64,000 bases of DNA from Monocercomonoides exilis (taxonomy: Eukaryota; Preaxostyla; Oxymonadida; Polymastigidae). The translations under genes were made by a program, and so were the position numbers. Below the pieces are notes generated by a model, which saw nothing but the letters and a program-made list of their open reading frames with translations, did not search any database and had not been told where the DNA came from. Shown one piece after another: positions 44,336-55,105 of the stretch (position 1 is its first letter; every line of letters starts with the position of its first letter). The stretch lies in the NCBI GenBank assembly GCA_001643675.2, contig LSRY02000002.1:1901501-1965500 (forward strand), in the 5' to 3' direction.

Positions 44336-47300
44336 TGAAATTTCTAAAGAAAACTTGGATTAATATATCTCAATAATTTATTCAAGAAATCTTTATTCTA
44401 TTATTATATTTAGCAATTTTTTCACTTTTTTATAAAGAAATTTTTTTATTGGAAAACTTTGGTGAATAACCATAATGACTTTGAGAAAACAAATTTTTTA
44501 AAAAATTTCGATTTTTTCATCATATGTACTCAAAAAGAGATGCTTCTTCAAAAATATTGATATCCAAATTGCAAATATTTTGAATTCAAATAAATACCGA
44601 TTCAAGTTCTTAGTCGCTTCTGTAATGTGAGTTTGCATTTCTTTACGCTTTTTAAACTTTTTTATCTACATTGAACAACTGTTCGAATATTATTTTACAA
44701 AGGCATGCGATTGAAGTTCAATTAGTTGGAAAAAAAACTGAAAAAGTGATTTTGCTTTTTCATTTTTAAGCATAGAAAGCATTTTTGCTTGGATAAAATA
44801 AATAGAAGCCTGGAAAACAGATGAATGGTTGATAATGTTTTTTTTAGAAAAAGTTTTGAATTGATGCCTTATCTAAAGATGATGTTTTTAAATTTGTTGA
44901 TTTAGAAATTGAAGATAAAAAAACAACAAAAAATCACTCACATTTCATACATCATTTTTTCAAATCAAAAGCTTTTTCTCATCAATGACATTTTTTTAAG
45001 CAAAAATGAAATAAATCTGTTATGACAATTTGTCATAATCGAATTTTTCACTTCATCAGAAAAAGAAAACAAATTTATTGTATCAATGAATGGGGAAAAT
45101 AGTTATTATGTATGTAAAGATAAACAAAGTCACATTTCACAACATATGTGTAATTTTCAAGCATTTGGTCAAAAGAAAGTGATGAAAATTAATTATGATG
45201 AGAAAAATTTTTTTGCAAAGAATCTGAAAGGAGAAAATGAAGTTAATTTTGATGACAAAAAAGATTGAAGAATAACAGATATAAGATTGATAAATATTGA
45301 TTCAAAAATGTTGATTACAACACATAAGTATTTTGCGAAGATGGATAAAAGAAAGAATGAAAAGAAAGAAGTTTATAAATTAAGAAAGCAGAATTTTGGA
45401 TAATATATGAAAAGAAAAGGAAGAATGACAACGATAAAGTGTTTTGCCCATTCATTGGAAGATGGTAATGTTGAAAGTTTTTGGAACTTCTGTGAGTTGC
45501 GGTGGGGGTTGACGAATGAAAAGAGTGAGGCAATACCAAGTGAGACGGAGAAGTATTTTGTTTTTAAAGTATACGGAAGATATGAGATCTATTATCATTG
45601 CACTAAACATGAAGTTTTGATGTTGACGTGAAACTAACTGCATTGAGGAAAAATGAATTGTTTGTGGTGAAAAAATATGAAAATGAATGTGATTGAGATT
45701 AATTCACTTTTTTCAACTTTTGTATTTCTCTTCATTGAATCTTGTTTGCTACAAGAGGAACATTCGTGAGATAGTTATTTGAAATAAGATAATTTGAATG
45801 AATGGAAAACAAGTTGAAAAATAAAGTTTTGATGATTTTTCGTCTGAGAAGAAGAAGAAGATAAAGATAATGATGAACAAGAAAATCTTATTGAATTTGA
45901 CCTTGTTATTAATATTTTGCCACTCACTGCGATAACAATGATAACGATGAAATGATTAGACATGTGAACAAACTTTTATAAAGAGAGCAAAATGTCCGAA
46001 GGGCTTTATATTTGTTTTGATTTCCAGAACATTATTGAAGATGAAAAATAAACTTTCTAAGAAATTGCGAATAAAGAATATACGGTAAATAAATCCGTAA
46101 ACATGCATGTTAACAACATATTTATTGGTGAAAGCAAAGCAGATGAGAAGAAGTTGATAAGAGCAGTGCAAAATGTGTCAAAACAATTGAAAAGAAACAA
46201 CAAAGATTTTATGCCTTCCTCGTTATTTAACTCTCGTTTTCGCTGTTGAAAATCATTCAATGACCTTTCAATGCTCATCAATCTCACATCCAAAAAACTT
46301 TCGTTTTTTCCTTCAGTCTTCTATTGAGAATCCCCTTCGTTTCATTTTTTCCAATTGAAAATTAACTCTCATCTTATCTAAGTTTTTATCATATAAATAT
46401 ACCATTATCAATATTGAATTATTATTTGTCTGGTGCAGAAAACTCTGGTTGAATTCGAATTCCATTTTCCAGTTAGAAACGTTTCTTTATTTTGTGAGAA
46501 ATCCGTTGATCTTATCCATAAAAATTATTGGACATAAAAAGAAAAGGCAGAAAAGGAGATTTATAGCAGTTGTGAGAGTATATTAATTTGATTGAGGTTA
46601 ATGATACATTCATCAATGTGTTCGGAAAGAGATGGATGATTTCTGGAATGATACAGGATGTTGGAGGAGATTGAATGATATATGCTTGAAATGAAGGAGA
46701 AGATATTATCACATGAATTTTTTAAGGATGAAGGATGTGTAATGAATGACTGTGGATGGGAAAAGAGAGTTTTATTTATTTGAAATCATCACAAATGAGA
46801 ATAACGTTCGTGTTTATTGTGGATAAAAGTAATTAGTTATGATGAGATGGAGAGAGGAGACAGAAACATGGAGATATGCGTATCGTACAGATAATATTAT
46901 TATAAAGAGGAGGACAAGAATTGGAAAGGAAATGGAGAGACAAAAGAGGAGATGGTTTTTTTTCAAAGCACACACACACATACAGAAAGAGAGGGAATAT
47001 GTGGTGGGCAAAGGGAGATTATTGCGAGAACATGAGCGATTATAGAGGAAACTTAGGTGGAAAATTGTGTGGAAGAATGGAAGAAGAAAGTGTGGGAAGT
47101 TTTTTATTTTTCGTAGATTATTCGGAGGACTTTGGCCGCGCCTGGCATTTGCAACGCAAGGGATGGATGTGGATGCTGGGGAAGATGGGAAGAAGTAACA
47201 ATAATACTAACTTTTTGCATTGATGAAGCGAAGGCAGATGTGCTGCAGGGATGGAGCGAGATAAGGGGCTGACCACAAGATGGCGTCGATCATTCGATAC

Positions 47301-48585
47301 AGAAAAATGATGGAAGCACATATTTTTTATTGGGAGAAGAAATTTGGGGGATGGGGAGATTGAGAGTGAAGGAAAAAAGAATTTTGATATAGCAAACGAA
47401 GGAGATAATGGAAGAATGGCGGATGTGCGTTTTTGCAATGAGGGAAAATGAAGAGAAGAAGAAGGTGATGCAGCAATAAGGGATGGGAAGGGATTCTTCT
47501 GATGAAAAGAAAAGATTCTGATATTATTGTCGAATAGAGTTAATGGCTTTATTTGAGTGGAAGCATTATAGAAAACAGGACTTGAACAAATATTTGTTTG
47601 ATGAAGCAGAAAGGAGGTGCAGACGAGAAAGATGAGCTTTGTTGGAAGAAATGAACGATATTTTCAGAAGAAGAAAAAAATTCTGTTAAAGGCGATCGTT
47701 ATGAAAGATTTAGGTTTGTTTTTTTGATAATTATATATATAACATTCCATATTTTTTAATATTTATGAAATTAGGATTTTTTCAAGAATGTTCAACGGTA
47801 ATGAATAAGCATGGGATATGTGAAGAGTATAACTGATTGCATTAAAAGAAATTAGGACACAATACATGAAGGAACGTATGGAGGAAAGATCTTGATAAGA
47901 AATATGAAAAAAAATGGAAAAGAAAAATATTTGTGAGATTCATTAGATATTTTGGAAAGAATAAGGGGAAGAGATAGAAGAGAGAGCAGAAGATTGATGA
48001 TATGGGTGAATGGCATATGCTCAATGAATTATTTGTAAGAAGCAGCAGCAGCAGTATTAGAAGTGGAAGAAGAAAAAGAAGAAGGTGAATATGAAAATGA
48101 AGAAGTTGGAGCAGAGGATTGTGAAAGGAAGAAAATGAAACAAGAAATGAACTCCACGTAATTCGATGTGTTCTCTCATTTTCTATAATTTTATTTTTTT
48201 AACTGAAAGCTTTTTCCTCCTCTTTTGTTTCTCCAGTTAAGCTTTAAAATTTTGAATAATTCAACATTGTGAAAGCAAGTGCTTCTAAACAAATAGTTTG
48301 TCATTTGTTATTCATTTGACCGAAATTACAATTAATACTTGAATTATTGCGCTTTTTTAGTTAATAACAAATTGATGAAATGTGAAAAAGAGTGATAATG
48401 CAAAGATTACAAAAAAAATCATAACAAAAGACTCTTTTAATAAATTCATAACCTGTAACAACTATCATATATTCGGAATTGAGTAATTGAAATACTACTT
48501 TGAAAACACAGAATGAGAAAAAAAGAATAGAGTGAAGGAGTTTTACTATAGTGACACATTGAACAAAAGAAACTTTCAAAGACTT
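44336..48585 (+). other. long purine-biased region inside the transposon, no convincing gene
   Basis: The first part (44336-45050) is AT-rich. From about 45300 to 48150 the plus strand is strongly G+A-rich (GGAGA, GAAGAA, GATGGG) with few pyrimidine runs, unlike any neighbouring intergenic DNA. Open frames are short (up to about 106 codons), lack conserved patterns and are not joined by plausible introns. A CA repeat lies at about 46967-46980. It may be decayed coding sequence, a captured segment or a long noncoding transcript. Nothing in it could be named. Confidence 0.6.
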
Positions 48586-51500
48586 CTAGATCTGAAGAAG
48601 AGCTTCCAAAGTCTGTGAGCTAACAAGGTGTCTCTTATCTCCAAGAATATTTCTCATTTTTGAAATTACTCTTTCGCAGCTCACCTCGCTACACGGAGAA
48701 GCAATCAGAGTGAGGCAAAGGCCAGAGTAAATCATGTGCAAATCTCCGTAAGAAGAAAGCGCTTTGTAAAAGATTTCTGCATCTTCTTCGTAAGGATATT
48801 CTGGTTCCAATTTCAAAGATCTTTGGAACAGTAACAAGCAGCCCTTTGTTAACTCTTCATCCAAACATCCTATTGCTTTTTTTATATATGTTGCAAAGGA
48901 TTCATGCAACCTTGGAAACCAGTCTGTTAGAAGTGTGTTTTTAATGTTTGTTTGCAATTCATTTTCCTTTTCTTGAGATGGTTTTTTGCAAAGAGCAATT
49001 TTTTTCGTAGAAAATAACATGACGAGATCATCTTCGCTTTCACTTTGAGAGGGAATTTCTTCGTTTTTGTTGCTTGGTTTATCTATTTCACTTTCATTAG
49101 AAGTTTTGAAGTTTGATTTTGACACTTCGTTGTCTTTAATTGCTTTATCTTCTGAATATTCTTCCGTTTCATCAAATTGTTCCAAAAGTCCTGAAAAAAA
49201 GTTTGAAAATGAAAATATTTTGAAAAATCTCATTTTTAAAAACCATTATGCTTGAAAACAGATCCAACATCAATCGAAGAGTTGAAATTTAAGGAAGATG
49301 AAGAGGAAGAAGATGAAGGAAAAGAATAAGAAGAAGAAGTAGCTGAACATACAACATGTGTTAATGATAAAGCGGAAAGAGAAGAGTCGTGTGAGACGAG
49401 GGAAGGTGGAAACGAAAAGGAAGAAGGAGATGACGATGATAAAGGAAAAGAAGAAGAAGAGGATGAGGAAGAGGAAGAAGAAGAAGAAGAAGGGGAAGAA
49501 GAGGAAGAAAAAGAAGTTGATGATAATGATGAAGCTGAAGCGGAAGCAGGAGGTGAAAATGTGGAGGTTGGGGGAGAGGAGGAAGAGGAAGAGGAAGAGG
49601 AAGAGGAAGAGGAAGAGGAAGAGGAAGAGGAAGATATTAAAATATTATTATCAGCAAGATCACAATATTCGAAATCATCTTCATCAGTTGATAATTCAAA
49701 CATATCATCTGCTTCGATTTCTTCCGCTGCAAGAATTCCCAGTTCATCACTTTCAGATTGACTATCGGTTGAATTTTCTTGGACAAAATCAGTATCCAAT
49801 GTCTGTGTCAATGTGCCACTTCTCAATATTTTTTCTAAAATATCAATAATTTTAAAAGGAGTATTCGAATATAAAGAATCATTTTCAAGAGAATATATAA
49901 AAGGATTTTGAATAAAAACGTTCATTTTCTTTGAACTCTCCGAGCTCAAACGAATTAATGCTTGAGATTGAGCGTCTGTGCTCAAAACTGAATGTTTGTG
50001 TTGAAAATTGCTCTGTTCAATTATAATATTGGATATTGTGCATCTTGAAGGTGCAAGATCTTTATTTGTTCTGTTAATTTGTGACACAATTTGATCTGTT
50101 TTATTGATTCCAACACTTTTGTCTGAAAATTTTGAAAAACAATCAGCTTTATTAAAATTTTGAAAGAAAGATGAATATTCAACAAAAGACTGAACAAATT
50201 TTTTCCTGCGATACTGCTGCATGCCAATTGGCGATAACGCAAATGAAAGAGAAAGTATTTCTCCTCTGGCACCTTCCAAAAAGTAGTTGTTCAACTGAAC
50301 CAAAATGTTGGTAATGGCATTGTGCCATTTTTCTTCAGAAAAGAGTGAATGTTGCAACAAACTGAAATAATACCCGAATGTTTTCAGAATTTGTGGAAAG
50401 GCTTGCCACAACTTTGTTGAATCATGTTCAAAGAATAAATGCAATTTGTACAAAGGATATAATAGTAATTCAGTTTTGATAATATCGATAATACTAATTG
50501 CATCTAACATGTTGTTAACGTAAATGATATCGTATTTTTTCCGGATGAATTCACACAATAAATATAAACTGTGCCATCGCGTCGAGACAAAGAAAGGAAC
50601 GGATTTTCTAAGCAAAGATCTGTAGATTTTGCAATGGGACTTTTGAGAAAATTCCTGTAATTTCATTTTTAAATCATTCAAAAAAGGAACTTTAGTGAAA
50701 GATGTGGATATGACCAAATTGACAAGATGGTTGCAACAATAAATGAATTCTGGAGCAACAGGAAAACATTTATTATCAAATAACTTTTTGTTTGAGCATT
50801 CTTTGGAAATTTGATGAATTGCTTTTAATTGAGGAGCGAATCCATCTGTGCAGTAACTTCTCACAAAAGAATTGAAAGTGGAGAATTCTTGAGACAAATG
50901 TTGAAGCAGGTTATAAAACTCCTCCGTTGAGAAACATTGCTCGTACAATCCCCAGAAGAAATGTGAAGCCTTCAATGATATTGGGACAACTGTGACAACA
51001 GTGTAGTGCTTGTTACCAACCAAAGCTCCATCAATCATTACACTGAGACTTGTGTTTGCAATCCTTTTTCGTTTGACCTTTTCTGATATGATTTTCTCTT
51101 TGATAATCATCTGGGATATTTTCCTTCTTGTCAAATATGGGAAAATATTTTTCGGTGAAACATTTGGATTCTCTTGTCCATATCGTATTAATGACTCAAA
51201 AAATGAGTTCATTTCTTTCGACGAAGCTGCCATGAAAGAAATGTTACATTTACTGACCATTGCAACAAACTGTTTTTCCAGATCTTGATTCAGCAAAGAT
51301 AATTTGGGAAAAGCTGATGTTTCCAGAAAAAGTCGTTTGCCATGATGATGAAATTGTTTCAGTAATGTTGAAATATGTTGCGTTTTCAACAAATCACACT
51401 TGTGGTTTGCTATTGTTACGTAATTTTTTCTCCCCGTGGCTCCGCACGAAACACCGTCTTTGCAATTTGGACATAAGAAATATCGATGCCAATCCTTTTT

Positions 51501-51918
51501 TGGAGTTCCATCTTTTTCGACTTTGACATAAGAAATCCACAAATAATTGTTCAGAGGTTCGAGTGTCATTTTCGACATGTATTCTTCTTTTAAACGTGGA
51601 TGCTTGAAAACTTTTATGTATTCACAAAGAAAGAACTTCACATTTTCTTGAAAAACATCAAACCTTGTCCATATTTTGATACACAGAGCTTTTCCAGTTG
51701 AATAAACTTACAGCCACACTTTTTCAATTGTTCAGAATGGAATTTGAAAAGTTTCTCCTTCAAATAAAAATTTTCAAAATAGAAAAGACATTTGTTTCAA
51801 ATAAACAAACGATCTCCTTCTTTTCAAGTATTTCTTTAAAAACTTCTTCAAATGATAATATCGCAGGATCAAAGTGGACTTTTCTTGCAACTCCTGACGG
51901 ATCATTTTCCACTGACAT
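48586..51918 (-). CDS. hAT-family transposase, apparently intact
   Basis: Cut-and-paste transposase. Model complement(join(48586..49190, 49244..51610, 51664..51757, 51811..51918)), 1057 aa; the three introns are 53 nt each and all phases fit. An N-terminal Cys/His region (FLCPNCKDGVSC, NHKCDLL) resembles a BED-like DNA-binding finger. The RNase-H-like core shows SVMIDGALVG (first Asp), SYCTDGFAPQLKAIH (second Asp), IYCCNHLVNLVI (hAT C-x-x-H) and VSTRWHSLYLLCEF (hAT R-W motif). The C-terminal dimerisation block reads IASPCSEVSCERVISKMRN, then LGDKRHLVSSQTLEALL, a classic hAT signature. Unusually, a run of about 110 mostly Ser residues lies between core and C-terminus (49260-49640). No internal stops or frameshifts are seen, so it could be active. 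A short Lys/Glu-rich linker crosses the last intron. Confidence 0.88.
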
Positions 51919-52215
51919 TTCTGACCGTCTGTTGATCAATTAATTCCCAGATAAACTGAGCTGTCACTGAACCTTAATGAAAATTTTTTATTTAAAATAT
52001 TTTTTTCAATTTTGATTATTTGAGACAATTCAAAAAGTTCTTTTATTTTTACAATAAATGTTTAGAATAACTTGTTCCATCGTTTAATAAATCACATTTG
52101 TTTTATTTGTTTAATATTCTTAATTATAATAAGGACCTGACGCGATAATGAAAATCACGTCCGTCAATAACAATTTTTTAATTGTCAATAGTCATAAAGT
52201 AACACATGTTTAATC

Positions 52216-52505
52216 TCAATTATCGCAAGAAGAAAAATTCTGACAATTTTCCTCAAAATATATCTCATCAATACAAACTCAGTTAATAAACGAGGCTTAA
52301 TGAATAGCTTCATTTGTGCTCAGAAATAATAAATATCGAAATCTCGGAGAAACTCAAAATCCTATTTCTCCGAAATTTCAAATAATAATTTTTTCCATAT
52401 TCAGTCTTCATGAAAATGGAAGTTTGATATGCCAAATGAGTTTGTATTGATGAAATATATTTTGTGGAGAATAAACAGAATTATTCCTCTTGCAGTTATT
52501 GAGAA
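52216..52505. repeat. long imperfect palindrome (foldback element) within transposon right end
   Basis: The left arm 52216-52280 contains ATTATCGCAAG, AAATTCTG and ATCAATACAAACTCA; the right arm 52436-52505 contains TGAGTTTGTATTGAT, CAGAATTATT and CTTGCAGTTAT. An inner stem also pairs (ATCTCGGAGAAA near 52340 with TTTCTCCGAAAT near 52365). The whole 290 bp can fold into a hairpin. There is no coding capacity. Confidence 0.75.
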
Positions 52506-52580
52506 ATCTATCTTGTCCATTATTTTGTGCGATGTCCCGTATTTTTTGCGATAACTGTATTTTAGATATTAAAATTTAAT

Positions 52581-52828
52581 ATATGTCATGATTTTTTTGA
52601 AAAGTTCCTTTTGTTTAATTTACAAATAAAATTAAAATTTCATATTTCGATTAAATTTCTGTTCCCACTCCCCAAATTTTCCTCTAAAGAAGATAAAATC
52701 TTGATAATGTTGTTGTTTCTATTTTTGTGAAGTTTAGTAAGTGGGAACAGAAATTTGATCGAAAAATGAAATTTTTATTCTGTTTGAAAATTTAACAAAA
52801 GGAACTTTTCAAAAAAATTTTGACATAT
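52581..52828. repeat. foldback element with about 88-nt arms
   Basis: The left arm 52581-52669 includes TTTTTTTGAAAAGTTCCTTT and AAATTTCTGTTCCCACT. The right arm 52740-52828 is its reverse complement (AGTGGGAACAGAAATTT, AAAGGAACTTTTCAAAAAAA) with few mismatches. The loop is about 70 nt. It is MITE-like and lacks any open frame. Confidence 0.85.
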
Positions 52829-52840
52829 TTTGTGGCCTAA

Positions 52841-52954
52841 CACGTTTTTCAAAAAACCGACCCATTTTATTCATGTTTTTTGAACACATAAAGTCAATCA
52901 AAAGTGCATAATATTTTTGTGAAAATGCCAAAACCGTTTTATTTTGTCCCATAT
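52841..52954 (-). repeat. right copy of outer inverted repeat (pairs with 43291-43404)
   Basis: The reverse complement reads ATGGGACAAAAT, GGCATTTTCA, ATTATGCAC and TTCAAAAAACAT in the same order and spacing as 43291-43404. See the left copy for interpretation. Confidence 0.7.
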
Positions 52955-52990
52955 AGAAAAAAAGTTATTATTTCAAAATCACTCATATAT

Positions 52991-53252
52991 ATGGGTGATT
53001 ATTTTTAAAATCATATCTTTTTTCGTAGTGTTGACTTTTCAATGACTGTTGGTTTTTTGAAAGAAAATTTTAATACTAAAGAGAAAAAGCATGATAATTG
53101 TATTTTAAAACAAATGTTTTTTCCGAATTGAAGATTAAAATGTGTTCAATAAGCCTTTTCACTTTTCATTTTATTTTTAATTGATATTCAAAAAATATTT
53201 TAGCACTGAATTTTTTGTATGAAAAAATATGATTACTAAAATAATCACCCAT
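52991..53252. mobile_element. MITE-like element with ATGGGTGATTATTTT terminal inverted repeats
   Basis: It starts ATGGGTGATTATTTTTAAAA and ends TACTAAAATAATCACCCAT; the terminal repeats of about 35 nt pair with few changes. TA or ATAT flanks both ends and could be a target duplication. The interior of about 190 bp is AT-rich without coding sequence. Confidence 0.7.
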
Positions 53253-53950
53253 ATTTTTGAAAACTTGAAACTATTTCATAAATTCAAATGCCCAGCATAT
53301 AAAATTTCATCTTGGAACAAACTAAAAAAATCAATTATCAAAGTGGGAATGTTTTTCTTTCCATGGTGATTTTTCAATGGTCGGTTGGTAAAGTTAACCA
53401 TATAATGCGATTTTTCGTGAAAAATTATTAAACATGAAACATTTGCAGTTTTTCAAAAAGAATAACATATTTTTAAAATTATACAAAACCAATGCATCAT
53501 TCATTCGATTTTGTTTTCAATTCAATCATAGCGTATTTTCTTTTCTTTTCTTTTCTTTTCTTCTCTTCTTTTCTCTTTTCTTTTCTTTTTTTTAAAAAAA
53601 CTGAATTAACTACGATTTTTTGAGTGAACATCACCAAGCTTTGTTTCACAATTTTTATTAATTTGGAAAGACATTTATTTCTCTGATTTGAATTGACTTC
53701 AGTTATAAGGCGCTTGATATTAAAAAACCAAAAGTCCCTATTTAGCTCTTTCGTCAGTGAAAATTTTCAAATGACAAAGAAAGATCGAGATTTTTTTTTC
53801 ATAATAACTGTCATGTTCCTTTTTTTGATTACAAAAAATAAAGAATAGTTTTTTTCGTTTTTACTACCATTTGATAATATCAAATATCATTTTTCTGTTT
53901 TATTTAATAAAAAAAGTTCAATAGAAAAGAGCAGATATATATATAAATGT
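53253..53950 (+). other. AT-rich intergenic sequence with TTTTC-rich tract
   Basis: Noncoding in appearance. A TTTTC/TCTTT pyrimidine tract lies at 53535-53593, the same unit as the ATE1 intron repeat in the other orientation. No gene recognised. Confidence 0.55.
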
Positions 53951-55071
53951 ATTGGGTGCATATTTTATCTTGACCCAAAATTTTATCTCAACCCTTTTTT
54001 TTTGAAACTTTCTGAAGCATTTTTCGAGCTAAGCAAAGGTATGAAACAAAAAATAAATTAATAAACAATTTTATCAAAATTATTTACAACTTTCTGTTAT
54101 TTTTAATTTTTATGAAAATTTTCTCTAAATAATTTGTTATTATTTTTTTTATTTTTGAACCCAGATCAAAGACTTGCTGGCTTTGAAGCGAATATTTCAT
54201 ACGGAACGTTAAAAGATACAAAATCATAATTCTACACTCCTATATAATCATTTTAACTTGTTTTTAACTTTTCCAATATAATTTTTAACCTTTTTTTCTC
54301 ATTTCACTGTTTTTGCTTAAAACACGATTTTTAATATAAACAAGTGTTTGTGTCAAATTTTATTGAAATGAAAAAAAATAATTAAAGTTTTATATATCGT
54401 TTATTTGTGTTAAATGTTGAAATGAAAAGAAACTTTTTAAGAATTTTAACTGAAAAGCAAGTGTATATGATTTTTTTGTTATTCAAATTACCAAACATTT
54501 ACAAAAAAATAATCTTTTTAACAAACAAGGATCTTTTTATTTTAATAATGCTTATTAATCATTTCAAAAAATTTCTAAACAAATGGATGCATGTCTCTGA
54601 AATCGTGTTTTTTTAATAAATGTGTGAAATGAGAAAAAATGTGAAAAAAACAAGTTGAGAAAGTTTAAAATAACTTATTCATATAAAAAAGAAATAATAA
54701 ACATTGTTATTGAAGCTAAAAACTTCTGAGAATAAGCATTTGAGGGAAAAGCAGCAAACCAATGATCAACACATAAAATTATTATTTTCCTCGATCTTTT
54801 TGAAAAACATGAAATTATCAAAAAATATTTCTGAATAATTAGATGATTATATAACAAACGTTTCTGGTTATTTTTTATTTAAAACAAGCTCGTGTGTAGC
54901 CGAAAGCATAACAAAAAAGAAAAGGGTCGTGATAAAGAAAAAAGGTCAAGATAAAATCATAACCCTATTTTAAGCTAACTATTTATTTTTTCATTATATT
55001 TACGAAAATTAAATAAAAAATTTAAAGATATTACGAAAACGTAAATAAAAATTATAAAAATGCACCAATTA
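53951..55071. mobile_element. possible degenerate inverted-repeat element, about 1.1 kb
   Basis: The ends read ATTGGGTGCATATTTT (53951 on) and AAAAATGCACCAAT (to about 55070). An exact 14-nt inner pair, ATTTTATCTTGACC at 53962-53975, matches its reverse complement at 54944-54957. The interior has no meaningful open frame; the plus ORF at 54407-54616 is Lys/Ile/Phe-rich AT translation. The call is tentative because the outer repeats are short and the inner pair is not symmetrically placed. Confidence 0.4.
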
Positions 55072-55105
55072 CAACAACTATGCATTACTTAATTATTGTC
55101 AAACA

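Larger units (their letters stand above)
44225..52557 (-). mobile_element. hAT-family DNA transposon, about 8.3 kb
   Basis: The left end reads CAGTTATCGCACAAAATACC, GGACAAGAT and ATCTC; the right end, read inward on the minus strand, gives CAGTTATCGCAAAAAATACG followed by the same motifs. The right copy carries an internal duplication of about 20 nt. A further inner match (TTAAACATGTGTTAC at about 44265-44279, reverse complement at about 52199-52213, plus ACGTCCGTCA) strengthens the pairing. The terminal CAG is typical of hAT ends. I could not find a clean 8-bp target-site duplication. A foldback element is inserted in the right end (52216-52505). The transposase gene lies at 48586-51918. The boundaries are inferred. 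Confidence 0.65.

Noticed and set aside
45086-45268. Small plus-strand ORF inside the transposon
   Set aside because: Sixty codons, no conserved motif and no splice partners; kept only as part of the noncoding region.
46839-47223. Overlapping Arg/Gly/Trp-rich plus-strand ORFs
   Set aside because: They arise from the purine-rich composition and show no protein-family pattern.
51698-51943. Plus-strand ORF near the transposase start
   Set aside because: Antisense to transposase exons 1-2, which splice in phase and read through to the core.
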